Source of the DNA: Pseudomonas laurylsulfatiphila | GTDB lineage: Bacteria; Pseudomonadota; Gammaproteobacteria; Pseudomonadales; Pseudomonadaceae | DNA length: 64,000 nt | Reading direction: 5' to 3' | Assembly (NCBI RefSeq): GCF_002934665.1 | Contig: NZ_NIRS01000004.1 | Location: 560,501-624,500 of the forward strand | In this document: in pieces, positions 24,099 through 32,959 of the stretch | Layout of the letters: each line of letters opens with the position of its first letter | Position numbering within the stretch: position 1 is the first letter of the stretch | Notes under the pieces: generated by a model | The model's database searches: none | What the model was told of the DNA's origin: nothing | Seen by the model: the letters and a program-made list of their open reading frames with translations, nothing else | Program-made: the position numbers and the translations under genes

Positions 24099-25973
24099 CT
24101 ATCTGACTGCCCCGCGCAACTCCCCCACCAACGCCTGCAACTTCACCGGCTGCGCCACCTCAACCGCTACCGCCGGCCCGGCCACCAACGTCACCCGCGA
24201 CCACAACCGGCGAAACAGCCCTTTACCCGGATCGCGGCTGAAGAAACTCCCCCACAACCCCTGCAATGCCAGCGGAATCACCGGTACCGGTGTCTCCTCG
24301 AGAATCCGCGTCAACCCGCCCTTGAACTCGTTGATCTCGCCATCGGCGGTCAATTTACCTTCCGGGAAGATGCACACCAGCTCACCGTCCTTCAGATACC
24401 GGGCAATCCGCGTGAAGGCTTGCTCATATATCTGGATGTCCTCCTGGCGCCCGGCAATCGGAATCGTCCCTGCGGTTCGGAAGATGAAGTTCAGCACCGG
24501 CAGGTTGTAGATCTTGTAATACATCACAAAGCGAATCGGCCGACGTACCGCGCCGCCAATCAGCAAGGCGTCGACGAACGACACGTGGTTGCACACCAGC
24601 AGCGCCGCGCCTTCGTCGGGAATCAGGTCCAGATTGCGGTGCTCGACGCGATACATGGAATGGCTGAGCAGCCAGATCATGAAACGCATGGTGAACTCGG
24701 GGACAATCCTGAAGATGTAGGCGTTGACACCGATGTTCAGCAACGACACGACCAGGAACAACTGCGGGATCGACAGCTTGACCACGCTCAACAGGACGAT
24801 CGAGACAATCGCCGACACCACCATGAACAGCGCGTTGAGGATGTTGTTGGCGGCAATCACCCGCGCCCGCTCGTTCTCCGCTGTGCGCGACTGGATCAGC
24901 GCGTACAGCGGGACAATGTAGAAACCGCCGAAGACGCCCAGGCCGAGGATGTCGAGCAACACCAGCCAGGTGTGGCCGAAACTGAGGATGTCGATCCAGC
25001 CATGGCCGGCGGCGCTGTCCGGAATTCCACCGGAATGCCACCACAGCAACAGACCGAAGACGGTCAGACCGAACGATCCGAACGGCACCAGGCCAATCTC
25101 GACTTTGCGCCCGGAGAGTTTCTCGCACAGCATCGAACCCAATGCGATGCCGACCGAGAACACCGTCAAAATCAGCGTCACCACGGTTTCGTCGCCGTGC
25201 ATCCATTCCTTGGCATAGGCCGGGATCTGCGTCAGATAGATCGCCCCGACAAACCAGAACCATGAGTTGCCGACAATCGAGCGTGACACCGCCGGTGTTT
25301 GCCCCAGGCCCAGTTTCAATGTGGCCCAGGACTGGCTGAAAATGTTCCAGTTCAGGCGCATTTGCGGCGTGGCGGCCGCCGCCCGGGGAATGCTGCGGCT
25401 GGCCAGGTAGCCGAGCACGGCAATGCCGATGATCGCCGTGGACACCACCGGTGCGTAATGCGCCGAAGACATCATGACCCCAGCGCCAATGGTGCCGGCG
25501 AGGATCGCCAGGAAGGTGCCCATTTCCACCAGGCCGTTGCCGCCGACCAATTCATCCTCTCGCAGGGCCTGCGGCAGGATCGAGTACTTCACCGGCCCGA
25601 ACAGCGCCGAATGGGTGCCCATGGCGAACAGCGCCAGCAGCATCAACGACAGGTGATCGAACAGAAAACCGACGGCACCGACCGCCATGATGGCGATTTC
25701 CCCAAGCTTGATCAGGCGGATCAACGCATCCTTGGCGAACTTTTCCCCGAATTGCCCGGCCAGGGCCGAGAACAGGAAAAACGGCAGGATAAACAGCAAC
25801 GCACACAGGTTGACCCAGACAGAGCGGTCGCCCTCGATGCTCAGCTTGTACAAAATCGCCAGGATCAACGACTGCTTGAACACATTGTCGTTGAATGCCC
25901 CAAGGGACTGGGTAATGAAGAACGGCAGGAAGCGCCGGGTACGCAACAAGGTGAACTGTGAGGGGTGACTCAT
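24099..25973 (-). CDS. Fused MFS transporter (LplT-like) and glycerolipid acyltransferase (PlsC domain)
   Basis: 624-residue inner-membrane fusion. The first about 410 residues form a 12-helix MFS domain starting QSLGAFNDNVFKQSL, typical of LplT lysophospholipid flippases. The C-terminal about 200 residues form a PlsC acyltransferase with the HX4D motif NHVSFVD and the substrate motif FPEGKLT. The combination matches LplT plus the acyl half of Aas, joined in one chain, and would return lysophospholipid inward and reacylate it. The acyl-ACP synthetase part of E. coli Aas is missing. I start at MSHPSQF (25973), not the earlier in-frame ATG. Confidence 0.87.
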   Translation of the reverse strand: MSHPSQFTLLRTRRFLPFFITQSLGAFNDNVFKQSLILAILYKLSIEGDRSVWVNLCALLFILPFFLFSALAGQFGEKFAKDALIRLIKLGEIAIMAVGAVGFLFDHLSLMLLALFAMGTHSALFGPVKYSILPQALREDELVGGNGLVEMGTFLAILAGTIGAGVMMSSAHYAPVVSTAIIGIAVLGYLASRSIPRAAAATPQMRLNWNIFSQSWATLKLGLGQTPAVSRSIVGNSWFWFVGAIYLTQIPAYAKEWMHGDETVVTLILTVFSVGIALGSMLCEKLSGRKVEIGLVPFGSFGLTVFGLLLWWHSGGIPDSAAGHGWIDILSFGHTWLVLLDILGLGVFGGFYIVPLYALIQSRTAENERARVIAANNILNALFMVVSAIVSIVLLSVVKLSIPQLFLVVSLLNIGVNAYIFRIVPEFTMRFMIWLLSHSMYRVEHRNLDLIPDEGAALLVCNHVSFVDALLIGGAVRRPIRFVMYYKIYNLPVLNFIFRTAGTIPIAGRQEDIQIYEQAFTRIARYLKDGELVCIFPEGKLTADGEINEFKGGLTRILEETPVPVIPLALQGLWGSFFSRDPGKGLFRRLWSRVTLVAGPAVAVEVAQPVKLQALVGELRGAVR

Positions 25974-26069
25974 CTTCCATGTGTCCCTGATTATGTAGAG
26001 AGTGGCCTGGATACTGTAATTGGAGTATCGAAACTCGATCCAGGCCACACCTTACCTAATCTTTGCCGG

Positions 26070-27221
26070 TTATTTCTTCAAACCGGCAATGCATGGCGAG
26101 ACAAACAGTTCGCCACGCCAGGCGCCCAGCACCGTGCGCTTACCGACGATCAGCCACATCACCGCCAGCAACGCCACCAGCACACAGCCAAACACACTGA
26201 AAAACGTCAGGTTCAAGGTACTGGCCAGCTTCAACGTCGCCAGAGAATAGACGCCCAACGGGAAGGTGAAGCCCCACCAGCCCAGATTGAAGGGGATGCC
26301 GGCACACAGGTAGCGCACAGTGATCAGCAGCGCCATCAGCATCCACCACAGGCCGAAGCCCCACAGGGTGATGCCGGCCACCAGGCCCAGTCCCGCCGCA
26401 ATCTCACCGACGCCCGGCAAACCGTTGGCCGCGAAAATCAGCGGTGCATCGCCGCCCAGTACCAGCATGCCCAACGCGCCGGTGCCGATCGGGCCAAGGG
26501 CCAGCCAGCTCGAGGCGGCCATGTTTTCGTGGGGCAGTTTATGCAGGGCCATGCGCAGCAACAGAATGGTCAGGATGCTGAAAGCCACCGGCAAGGAAAA
26601 TGCCCAGAGTACGTAGCTGGTCACCAGCATCACCAGTTGCGAGTGAGCGTCGGCCAGATGCGGCGCCAACAGGCCACCGCTGGCGGCCGCCACTTCTGCC
26701 GCGACCACCGGCAACAACCAGACGGCGGTCATCTGGTCGATGCTGTGCTCCTGACGCGTGAACATCATGTAGGGAATCAGCACGCCGCAGGCCAGCGACA
26801 TCGCCACATCCAGCCACCACAGCACTTCGGCGAGGTGAATCACACCTTCGCCCCAGCGTGGCAGGCCGAACACCAGGAAGCCGTTGATGATGGTCGCCAG
26901 GCCCATCGGGATGGTGCCGAAAAACATCGAAACCGTGGAGTGGCCGAAGATCCGTCGTGCTTCGTCGAAAAACAGCAGCCAACGCGCGGCGTACAGCGCC
27001 GTGAACAGCAGGAACAACGCGATATTGAACAGCCATAGGGCTTCGGCAAAGGCGTGCAAGGCGGGCATGGCAACCGGCAATTGCGCCAGTGCCAGCGCCA
27101 GCACACCGGTACCCATGGTGGCCGCGAACCAGTTGGGGGTGAACTGGCGGATCACTTCGCGTGGGTGCTGCAGGTGACTGAACGGTTTGATTCCGGGCTT
27201 GATGCTGTTGGCGCATGTCAT
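26070..27221 (-). CDS. TDT family (TehA/SLAC1-like) transporter
   Basis: 383-residue integral membrane protein with ten predicted helices, beginning FTPNWFAATMGTGVLALAL, a signature of the tellurite-resistance/dicarboxylate transporter family, which includes SLAC1 anion channels and sulfite exporters such as SSU1. A good AGGAG ribosome site precedes the ATG at 27221. It is preceded by an AT-rich block of TATCTAT repeats (27274-27321), probably its regulated promoter. The substrate could be sulfite, another anion or a C4-dicarboxylate. Confidence 0.82.
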   Translation of the reverse strand: MTCANSIKPGIKPFSHLQHPREVIRQFTPNWFAATMGTGVLALALAQLPVAMPALHAFAEALWLFNIALFLLFTALYAARWLLFFDEARRIFGHSTVSMFFGTIPMGLATIINGFLVFGLPRWGEGVIHLAEVLWWLDVAMSLACGVLIPYMMFTRQEHSIDQMTAVWLLPVVAAEVAAASGGLLAPHLADAHSQLVMLVTSYVLWAFSLPVAFSILTILLLRMALHKLPHENMAASSWLALGPIGTGALGMLVLGGDAPLIFAANGLPGVGEIAAGLGLVAGITLWGFGLWWMLMALLITVRYLCAGIPFNLGWWGFTFPLGVYSLATLKLASTLNLTFFSVFGCVLVALLAVMWLIVGKRTVLGAWRGELFVSPCIAGLKK

Positions 27222-27273
27222 GGCGAACTCCTGTCCTCTCGTGAGGTAGAGCCCATGTTAGATCCGGATCGAA

Positions 27274-27321
27274 TATCTATATAACGGGTAATATCTCTAT
27301 ATGTTATCTATTACATAGATA
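27274..27321 (-). promoter_or_regulatory. AT-rich repeated operator upstream of the TDT gene
   Basis: TATCTAT at 27274-27280, TATCTCTAT at 27292-27300 and a perfect 17 bp inverted repeat TATCTAT-tac-ATAGATA at 27305-27321, all in a 105 bp gap of otherwise GC-rich DNA. The spaced ATAGAT half-sites resemble a LysR-type binding region. No LysR gene lies next to it. Confidence 0.5.
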
Positions 27322-27326
27322 TTTGA

Positions 27327-28517
27327 TCAGGAACCGACCTCACATGCACTCCCTGAACGCGGGCGCATCAAACCTGCCAAAGCGCCAAGGGCCAGGAGTA
27401 TCAACACCGCGCCATAACCGTCGACGGTCGCCACCAATCCGAGGGTTCGGCTCAGGTTCCCGGCCAGCAGCGATGGCAGGCAGAAGGCGAGATAGCTGAG
27501 CGCGTAATACGTCGACACCAGCCCGGCACGCTCATGAGGCAAGGCCAGCGGCACCAGACTACGCAAGGTGCCCAGAAAACCGGAGCCGAAACCACAGCCT
27601 GCGACCAGGGTGCCAAGGAAGAACAGCTGCAGGCTGGCACTGTGGACCCCCAGCAAAATCATCACGACACCCGCTGGCATCATGCTGGCGCCCAATAACA
27701 ATGACTTGCCGGCGGGTCGGTTGCGCATGCGGTAAATCATCAGCGCACCGGTCAAGGTCAAGGCGGCAACGGTCGCCCCGCCGATCATGTTCGAGGTCGA
27801 GCCCGTGGCCGTGCGCACCAACGAAGGCGCCAGGGAAGCGTAGAAACCGCCGAGGGCCCACAGGGCAGTATTGAGCGGCAGCACCCGCCACAAAGTCGAG
27901 CGCGCTTGCAGCGGTACATGCAGAGTCGGTCGCAATGAGGCCCAAACCCCGGCCTGCCGCGAGACGCTTTCCGGCAAGCGCCAGACATACAACGCTTGCA
28001 TCACAAACAACCCCAGCAGCAGCCAGAACGTCAGGTGCAACGGCGCCGGGGCGAACTCGGCCAACACACCGCAACCCAACCCGCCAATGGCCATCCCGGT
28101 CAAGGGTGCAACGCTATTGACCAGCGGCCCCCGTTCGCGGTCGGTATCCAGTAGCGTTGCGCCCAGCACCGCGGTAGCCATGCCGGTGGCAAAACCTTGC
28201 AGGACTCGGGCACTGATCAGCCAGGTGACGCTGTCGGCGTGAATGAATAGCAGCATCGCCAGGATATTCAGCACCACCGCCGTGAAAATCACCGGTTTGC
28301 GCCCCAGGTAATCCGACAGCGAGCCGACGGTCAGCAATGCAACCAACAGGCTGAGGGCGTACACGCCAAAAATCAGGGTCAGGGTCGCGGCCGAAAACTG
28401 CATCTGCTCCTGATACAGGTGATACAGCGGCGTCGGCGCCGTGGAGGCCGCGAGGAAACTGAGCAAGGTAACGGCGAGAAACCACAAGCTGGCACGGTTT
28501 GAATGAGAACTGGACAT
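27327..28517 (-). CDS. MFS transporter (drug-efflux-like)
   Basis: 396-residue, 12-helix major facilitator protein. Motif A appears as GSLSDYLGRKP in the loop after helix 2. The ATG at 28517 has GGAG upstream; an in-frame TTG five codons earlier has no ribosome site. It is divergent from a TetR-type regulator gene, 114 bases away, a classic layout for a regulated efflux pump. The substrate is unknown. AAAAGC...GCTTTT at 28531-28551 in the shared region is a possible operator. Confidence 0.83.
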   Translation of the reverse strand: MSSSHSNRASLWFLAVTLLSFLAASTAPTPLYHLYQEQMQFSAATLTLIFGVYALSLLVALLTVGSLSDYLGRKPVIFTAVVLNILAMLLFIHADSVTWLISARVLQGFATGMATAVLGATLLDTDRERGPLVNSVAPLTGMAIGGLGCGVLAEFAPAPLHLTFWLLLGLFVMQALYVWRLPESVSRQAGVWASLRPTLHVPLQARSTLWRVLPLNTALWALGGFYASLAPSLVRTATGSTSNMIGGATVAALTLTGALMIYRMRNRPAGKSLLLGASMMPAGVVMILLGVHSASLQLFFLGTLVAGCGFGSGFLGTLRSLVPLALPHERAGLVSTYYALSYLAFCLPSLLAGNLSRTLGLVATVDGYGAVLILLALGALAGLMRPRSGSACEVGS

Positions 28518-28631
28518 GGGTGCGCTCCACAAAAGCTAACTTTTTGCTTTTGCGGAGTGTGCTACTGGATCTCTCTTAAAGCAAATTCTTTGTGTTAAGG
28601 TCCGAGGCATGGCTTTTACAGGAACCCCAGG

Positions 28632-29168
28632 ATGACAGCTCCCACCTTACGCCCAGGCGGACGCAGCGCGCGGGTACAAGAGTCGATTCACTCGGCCGTG
28701 CGCCAGCTCCTCGAGGAGCAGGACCGCGCCAGCCTGACCGTGCCGCAAATTGCTGCGCGCGCAGGCGTTACACCCTCGACCATCTATCGTCGCTGGGGTG
28801 ATTTGTCGGCGCTGCTGGCCGACGTCGCCCTCGCCCGCATGCAGCCCGACAACGACCCCACCCACACCGGCAGCCTGCGCGGCGATATTCGAGCCTGGGC
28901 GGAACAGTACCTGGACGAAATGAGCTCCGAACCTGGCCGCAACATGCTGCGCGACGTACAGGCGGCGCTCAAGCCAAGTTACTGCGCGACGATCATTGGC
29001 GGGCAGTTGCAGACAATCCTCGACCGTTTTCCCAACGAGCCCGTGCCGGGTGTCGATCGGCTGATCAACCTGATCGCCGCCCCCATCGTTTTCCGCATTC
29101 TGTTTTCCGAGGCCGCGCTGGAGGTTGAGGAGCTTCATCGATTGATCGAGATTGCATTCAGTCAGTGA
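28632..29168 (+). CDS. TetR family transcriptional regulator
   Basis: 178-residue repressor-type protein. The N-terminal HTH at about residues 25-60 includes LTVPQIAARAGVTPSTIYRRWG, followed by a helical ligand-binding domain of the TetR_C_16/C_11-like kind. It is divergent from the MFS gene and probably represses it and itself. The inducer is unknown. A short CCCAGG precedes the ATG. Confidence 0.87.
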   Translation: MTAPTLRPGGRSARVQESIHSAVRQLLEEQDRASLTVPQIAARAGVTPSTIYRRWGDLSALLADVALARMQPDNDPTHTGSLRGDIRAWAEQYLDEMSSEPGRNMLRDVQAALKPSYCATIIGGQLQTILDRFPNEPVPGVDRLINLIAAPIVFRILFSEAALEVEELHRLIEIAFSQ

Positions 29169-29198
29169 GGCCCCCACTTTGCCCTGTGTTCGCCGCCC

Positions 29199-29228
29199 CC
29201 TGTGGGAGCGAGCCTGCTCGCGATGAGG
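29199..29228. repeat. Single REP unit
   Basis: CCTGTGGGAGCGAGCCTGCT followed by CGCGATGAGG; one unit without an inverted partner nearby, between the TetR gene and the hybrid kinase gene. Confidence 0.8.
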
Positions 29229-29362
29229 CCAGTCCAGACACTGCAAAATCCCCTGCGACACCCCGCCACGCCACGACCTTGGTCGACACTGACTAACGCT
29301 GGCGGTCGTGCGAGACTGTCTGTCCGGGTGTGAGGCCCGGGTGTCTTTTGTCTGGAGTCCCC

Positions 29363-32300
29363 ATGTCGCTGTCCACCGGGCTGATTGCCGCCGTCGCCCT
29401 GGCCTATATGGCCATCATGTTCGCCATCGCCTTCTATGGCGACCGTCGCAGCGCGCCTTTGCCGCCGCGTGTGCGCGCCTGGGTGTACAGCCTGTCGCTG
29501 GCGGTCTATTGCACCAGCTGGACGTTCTTCGGCGCCGTGGGCCAGGCCGCCGAACAGCTCTGGTCGTTCCTGCCGATCTACCTCGGGCCGATCCTGTTGC
29601 TGGTCGGCGCGCCCTGGGTCCTGCAGAAAATGGTGATGATCAGTAAACAGGAGAACATCACCTCGATCGCCGACTTCATCGCTGCGCGCTATGGCAAATC
29701 CCAGTCGCTGGCGGTGGTGGTGGCGCTGATTTGCCTGGTCGGCGTGCTGCCCTATATCGCGTTGCAGCTCAAAGGCATTGTGCTCGGCGTGAACCTGCTG
29801 ATCGGCGCCGGCGCCGACGCCATGGGCACACGGGCCCAGGACACCGCGCTGATCGTGTCACTGGTGCTGGCGCTGTTCACCATCGTCTTCGGTACCCGCA
29901 ACCTCGACGCCACGGAGCACCACCGCGGCATGGTGCTGGCCATTGCCTTCGAATCACTGGTCAAGCTGTTCGCTTTTCTCGCGGTCGGCGCGTTCGTGAC
30001 CTACGGCCTGTACGACGGTTTCGACGACCTGTTCGACCAGGCCATGCTGGCGCCGCGTCTCGAACAGTACTGGAAGGAAACCATCAACTGGCCGTCGATG
30101 GTGGTGCAGACCGGTGTGGCGATGATGGCGATCATTTGCTTGCCGCGGCAGTTCCACGTGACCGTTGTCGAGAACATCGATCCCCAGGATCTGCGCCTGG
30201 CCAAGTGGGTATTCCCGGCCTACCTCGCCCTGGCTGCCTTGTTTGTCGTGCCGATCGCCCTGGCCGGCCAGATGCTGCTGCCCAGCTCGGTATTGCCGGA
30301 CTCGTTCGTCATCAGCCTGCCCCTGGCGCAGGCGCATCCGGCGCTAGCCCTGCTGGCGTTTATCGGTGGCGCATCGGCGGCCACCGGTATGGTGATCGTG
30401 GCCAGCGTGGCGCTGTCGACCATGGTGTCCAACGACATGCTGTTGCCCTGGCTGCTGCGTCGCAACAACGCCGAGCGCCCGTTCGAAGTGTTCCGCCAGT
30501 GGATGTTGTCGGTGCGCCGCGTCAGCATCGTGGTCATTCTGCTGCTGGCCTACGTCAGTTACCGCCTGCTGGGCTCGACCGCCAGCCTGGCGACCATCGG
30601 CCAGATCGCCTTCGCCGCCGTGACCCAACTGGCCCCCGCCATGCTCGGTGCGCTGTACTGGAAACAGGCCAACCGCCGCGGAGTTTTCGCCGGCCTCGCC
30701 GCAGGCACCTTCCTGTGGTTCTACACCCTGATCCTGCCGATTGCCGCCCTCAGCCTCGGCCTTTCCTTGAGCACATTCCCGGGGCTGGCCTGGTTGCACA
30801 GCAATCCACTGAACCTGCCGATCACCCCGCTGACCCAGGGTGTGGTGCTGTCGCTGGCTGGCAACTTCACGCTCTTCGCCTGGGTCTCGGTGCTGTCGCG
30901 CACCCGGGTTTCCGAGCACTGGCAGGCGGGCCGCTTCATCGGCCAGGAAATCAGTGCCCGCCCCAGCGCACGCTCGATGCTGGCGGTGCAGATCGACGAC
31001 CTGCTGCAACTGGCGGCGCGCTTCGTCGGCGAAGAGCGCGCCCGTCAGAGCTTCATCCGCTTTGCCTATCGCCAGGGCAAAGGCTTCAACCCGAACCAGA
31101 ACGCCGACGGTGAATGGATCGCCCACACCGAACGCCTGCTGGCCGGTGTGCTGGGTGCCTCTTCGACCCGCGCGGTGGTCAAAGCCGCCATTGAAGGCCG
31201 GGAGATGCAACTGGAAGACGTCGTGCGCATCGCCGACGAAGCCTCGGAGGTGTTGCAATTCAACCGTGCCTTGCTGCAAGGCGCCATCGAGAACATCACC
31301 CAGGGCATCAGTGTTGTCGACCAGTCGCTGAAACTGGTGGCCTGGAACCGTCGCTACCTGGAATTGTTCAACTACCCGGACGGCTTGATCAGTGTCGGTC
31401 GGCCGATCGCCGACATCATTCGCCACAATGCCGAGCGCGGCCTGTGCGGCCCCGGCGAAGCCGAAGTTCACGTCGCGCGTCGCCTGCACTGGATGCGCCA
31501 GGGCCGTGCGCATACCTCCGAGCGCCTGTTCCCCAATGGCCGGGTGATCGAGCTGATCGGCAACCCGATGCCGGGCGGCGGCTTCGTCATGAGTTTCACC
31601 GACATCACCGCGTTCCGCGAAGCCGAGCAGGCGCTGACCGAAGCCAACGAAGGCCTGGAGCAACGGGTCACCGAACGGACCCACGAATTGTCGCAGCTCA
31701 ACGTCGCCCTGACCGAAGCCAAGGGCACCGCCGAGGCGGCCAACCAGTCCAAGACCCGCTTCCTCGCGGCCGTCAGCCATGACTTGATGCAACCGCTGAA
31801 TGCGGCGCGCCTGTTCTCCGCCGCCCTCTCCCATCAGGACGATGGACTCTCCGGCGAAGCGCAGAAACTGGTCGGGCACCTGGACAGCTCGCTGCGCTCG
31901 GCCGAGGACCTGATCAGCGACCTGCTGGACATCTCCCGTCTGGAGAACGGCAAGATCACCCCGAATCGCCAGCCGTTCGCGCTCAACGAACTGTTCGACA
32001 CCCTTGGTGCAGAGTTCAAGGTGCTGGCGCAGGAACAAGGCCTGGAGTTCCGCGTTCGCGGCAGCGCGCTGCGGGTCGACAGCGACATCAAACTGCTGCG
32101 GCGAATTTTGCAGAACTTCCTGACCAATGCGTTTCGCTACGGCAAAGGGCCGGTACTACTGGGCGTTCGCCGGCACAAGGAAGGATTGAGCCTGGAAGTC
32201 TGGGACCGTGGGCCGGGTATTCCGGAAGATAAACAACAGGTGATTTTCGAAGAGTTCAAACGCCTCGACAGCCACCAGACACGGGCCGAAAAAGGCCTCG

Positions 32301-32833
32301 GCCTGGGGTTGGCTATTGCCGACGGGCTATGTCGCGTGCTTGGTCATACCTTGCGCGTGCGCTCCTGGCCGGGACGCGGCAGCGTGTTCAGTGTCAGCGT
32401 GCCGCTGGCCCCGGCGCAAACCGTAGCGCCGGTCAAAGTCGCCGAGCTCAATGGCAAATTGCTCAATGGTGCGCAGGTGCTGTGCATCGATAACGAGGAC
32501 AGCATCCTGATCGGCATGAACAGCTTGCTCAGCCGCTGGGGTTGCCAGGTCTGGACCGCACGCAATCGCGAGGAATGCGCGACGCTGCTGGGCGAAGGCG
32601 TGCGCCCGCAATTGGCGCTGGTGGATTACCATCTCGATCATGGCGAAACCGGAACCGACCTGATGGCCTGGTTGCGCACGCAAATGGGTGAGCCGGTTCC
32701 TGGCGTGGTGATCAGCGCCGATGGCCGGCCGGAGACGGTCGACAAGGTGCATGCAGCAGGGCTGGATTACCTGGCCAAACCGGTGAAACCGGCGGCGTTG
32801 CGGGCGTTGTTGAGTCGGTATTTGCCGTTGTAA
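29363..32833 (+). CDS. Hybrid sensor histidine kinase with N-terminal sodium:solute symporter domain
   Basis: 1156-residue membrane sensor. An SSF (PutP-like) domain of about 13 helices (1-500) is followed by a PAS-like domain (about 640-760), a coiled coil, HisKA with phosphoacceptor H806 (AAVSHDLMQPLNAARL), HATPase with NFLTNAFRYGKG, WDRGPGIP and GLGLGLAIA, and a C-terminal receiver with phospho-Asp D1088 (ALVDYHLDHG). The layout resembles CbrA-type SSF kinases but with a fused receiver. TGGAG lies before the ATG at 29363. No response-regulator gene is adjacent, so the output partner is elsewhere. The ligand is unknown. Confidence 0.9.
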   Translation: MSLSTGLIAAVALAYMAIMFAIAFYGDRRSAPLPPRVRAWVYSLSLAVYCTSWTFFGAVGQAAEQLWSFLPIYLGPILLLVGAPWVLQKMVMISKQENITSIADFIAARYGKSQSLAVVVALICLVGVLPYIALQLKGIVLGVNLLIGAGADAMGTRAQDTALIVSLVLALFTIVFGTRNLDATEHHRGMVLAIAFESLVKLFAFLAVGAFVTYGLYDGFDDLFDQAMLAPRLEQYWKETINWPSMVVQTGVAMMAIICLPRQFHVTVVENIDPQDLRLAKWVFPAYLALAALFVVPIALAGQMLLPSSVLPDSFVISLPLAQAHPALALLAFIGGASAATGMVIVASVALSTMVSNDMLLPWLLRRNNAERPFEVFRQWMLSVRRVSIVVILLLAYVSYRLLGSTASLATIGQIAFAAVTQLAPAMLGALYWKQANRRGVFAGLAAGTFLWFYTLILPIAALSLGLSLSTFPGLAWLHSNPLNLPITPLTQGVVLSLAGNFTLFAWVSVLSRTRVSEHWQAGRFIGQEISARPSARSMLAVQIDDLLQLAARFVGEERARQSFIRFAYRQGKGFNPNQNADGEWIAHTERLLAGVLGASSTRAVVKAAIEGREMQLEDVVRIADEASEVLQFNRALLQGAIENITQGISVVDQSLKLVAWNRRYLELFNYPDGLISVGRPIADIIRHNAERGLCGPGEAEVHVARRLHWMRQGRAHTSERLFPNGRVIELIGNPMPGGGFVMSFTDITAFREAEQALTEANEGLEQRVTERTHELSQLNVALTEAKGTAEAANQSKTRFLAAVSHDLMQPLNAARLFSAALSHQDDGLSGEAQKLVGHLDSSLRSAEDLISDLLDISRLENGKITPNRQPFALNELFDTLGAEFKVLAQEQGLEFRVRGSALRVDSDIKLLRRILQNFLTNAFRYGKGPVLLGVRRHKEGLSLEVWDRGPGIPEDKQQVIFEEFKRLDSHQTRAEKGLGLGLAIADGLCRVLGHTLRVRSWPGRGSVFSVSVPLAPAQTVAPVKVAELNGKLLNGAQVLCIDNEDSILIGMNSLLSRWGCQVWTARNREECATLLGEGVRPQLALVDYHLDHGETGTDLMAWLRTQMGEPVPGVVISADGRPETVDKVHAAGLDYLAKPVKPAALRALLSRYLPL

Positions 32834-32871
32834 CGCTCAAGAATTGACCTTTGCGGTGGCGCGACTGCCGT

Positions 32872-32932
32872 CATCGCGAGCAAGCTCGCTCCCACAGGGG
32901 TACGCTGTCAACTGTGGGAGCGAGCTTGCTCC
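32872..32932. repeat. REP inverted pair
   Basis: TCGCGAGCAAGCTCGCTCCC and GTGGGAGCGAGCTTGCTCC inverted around a short TACGCTGTCAAC spacer, between the convergent kinase and rmuC genes. Confidence 0.88.
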
Positions 32933-32959
32933 GGGCGGCGTTCCGACGATGCTTTTCCG

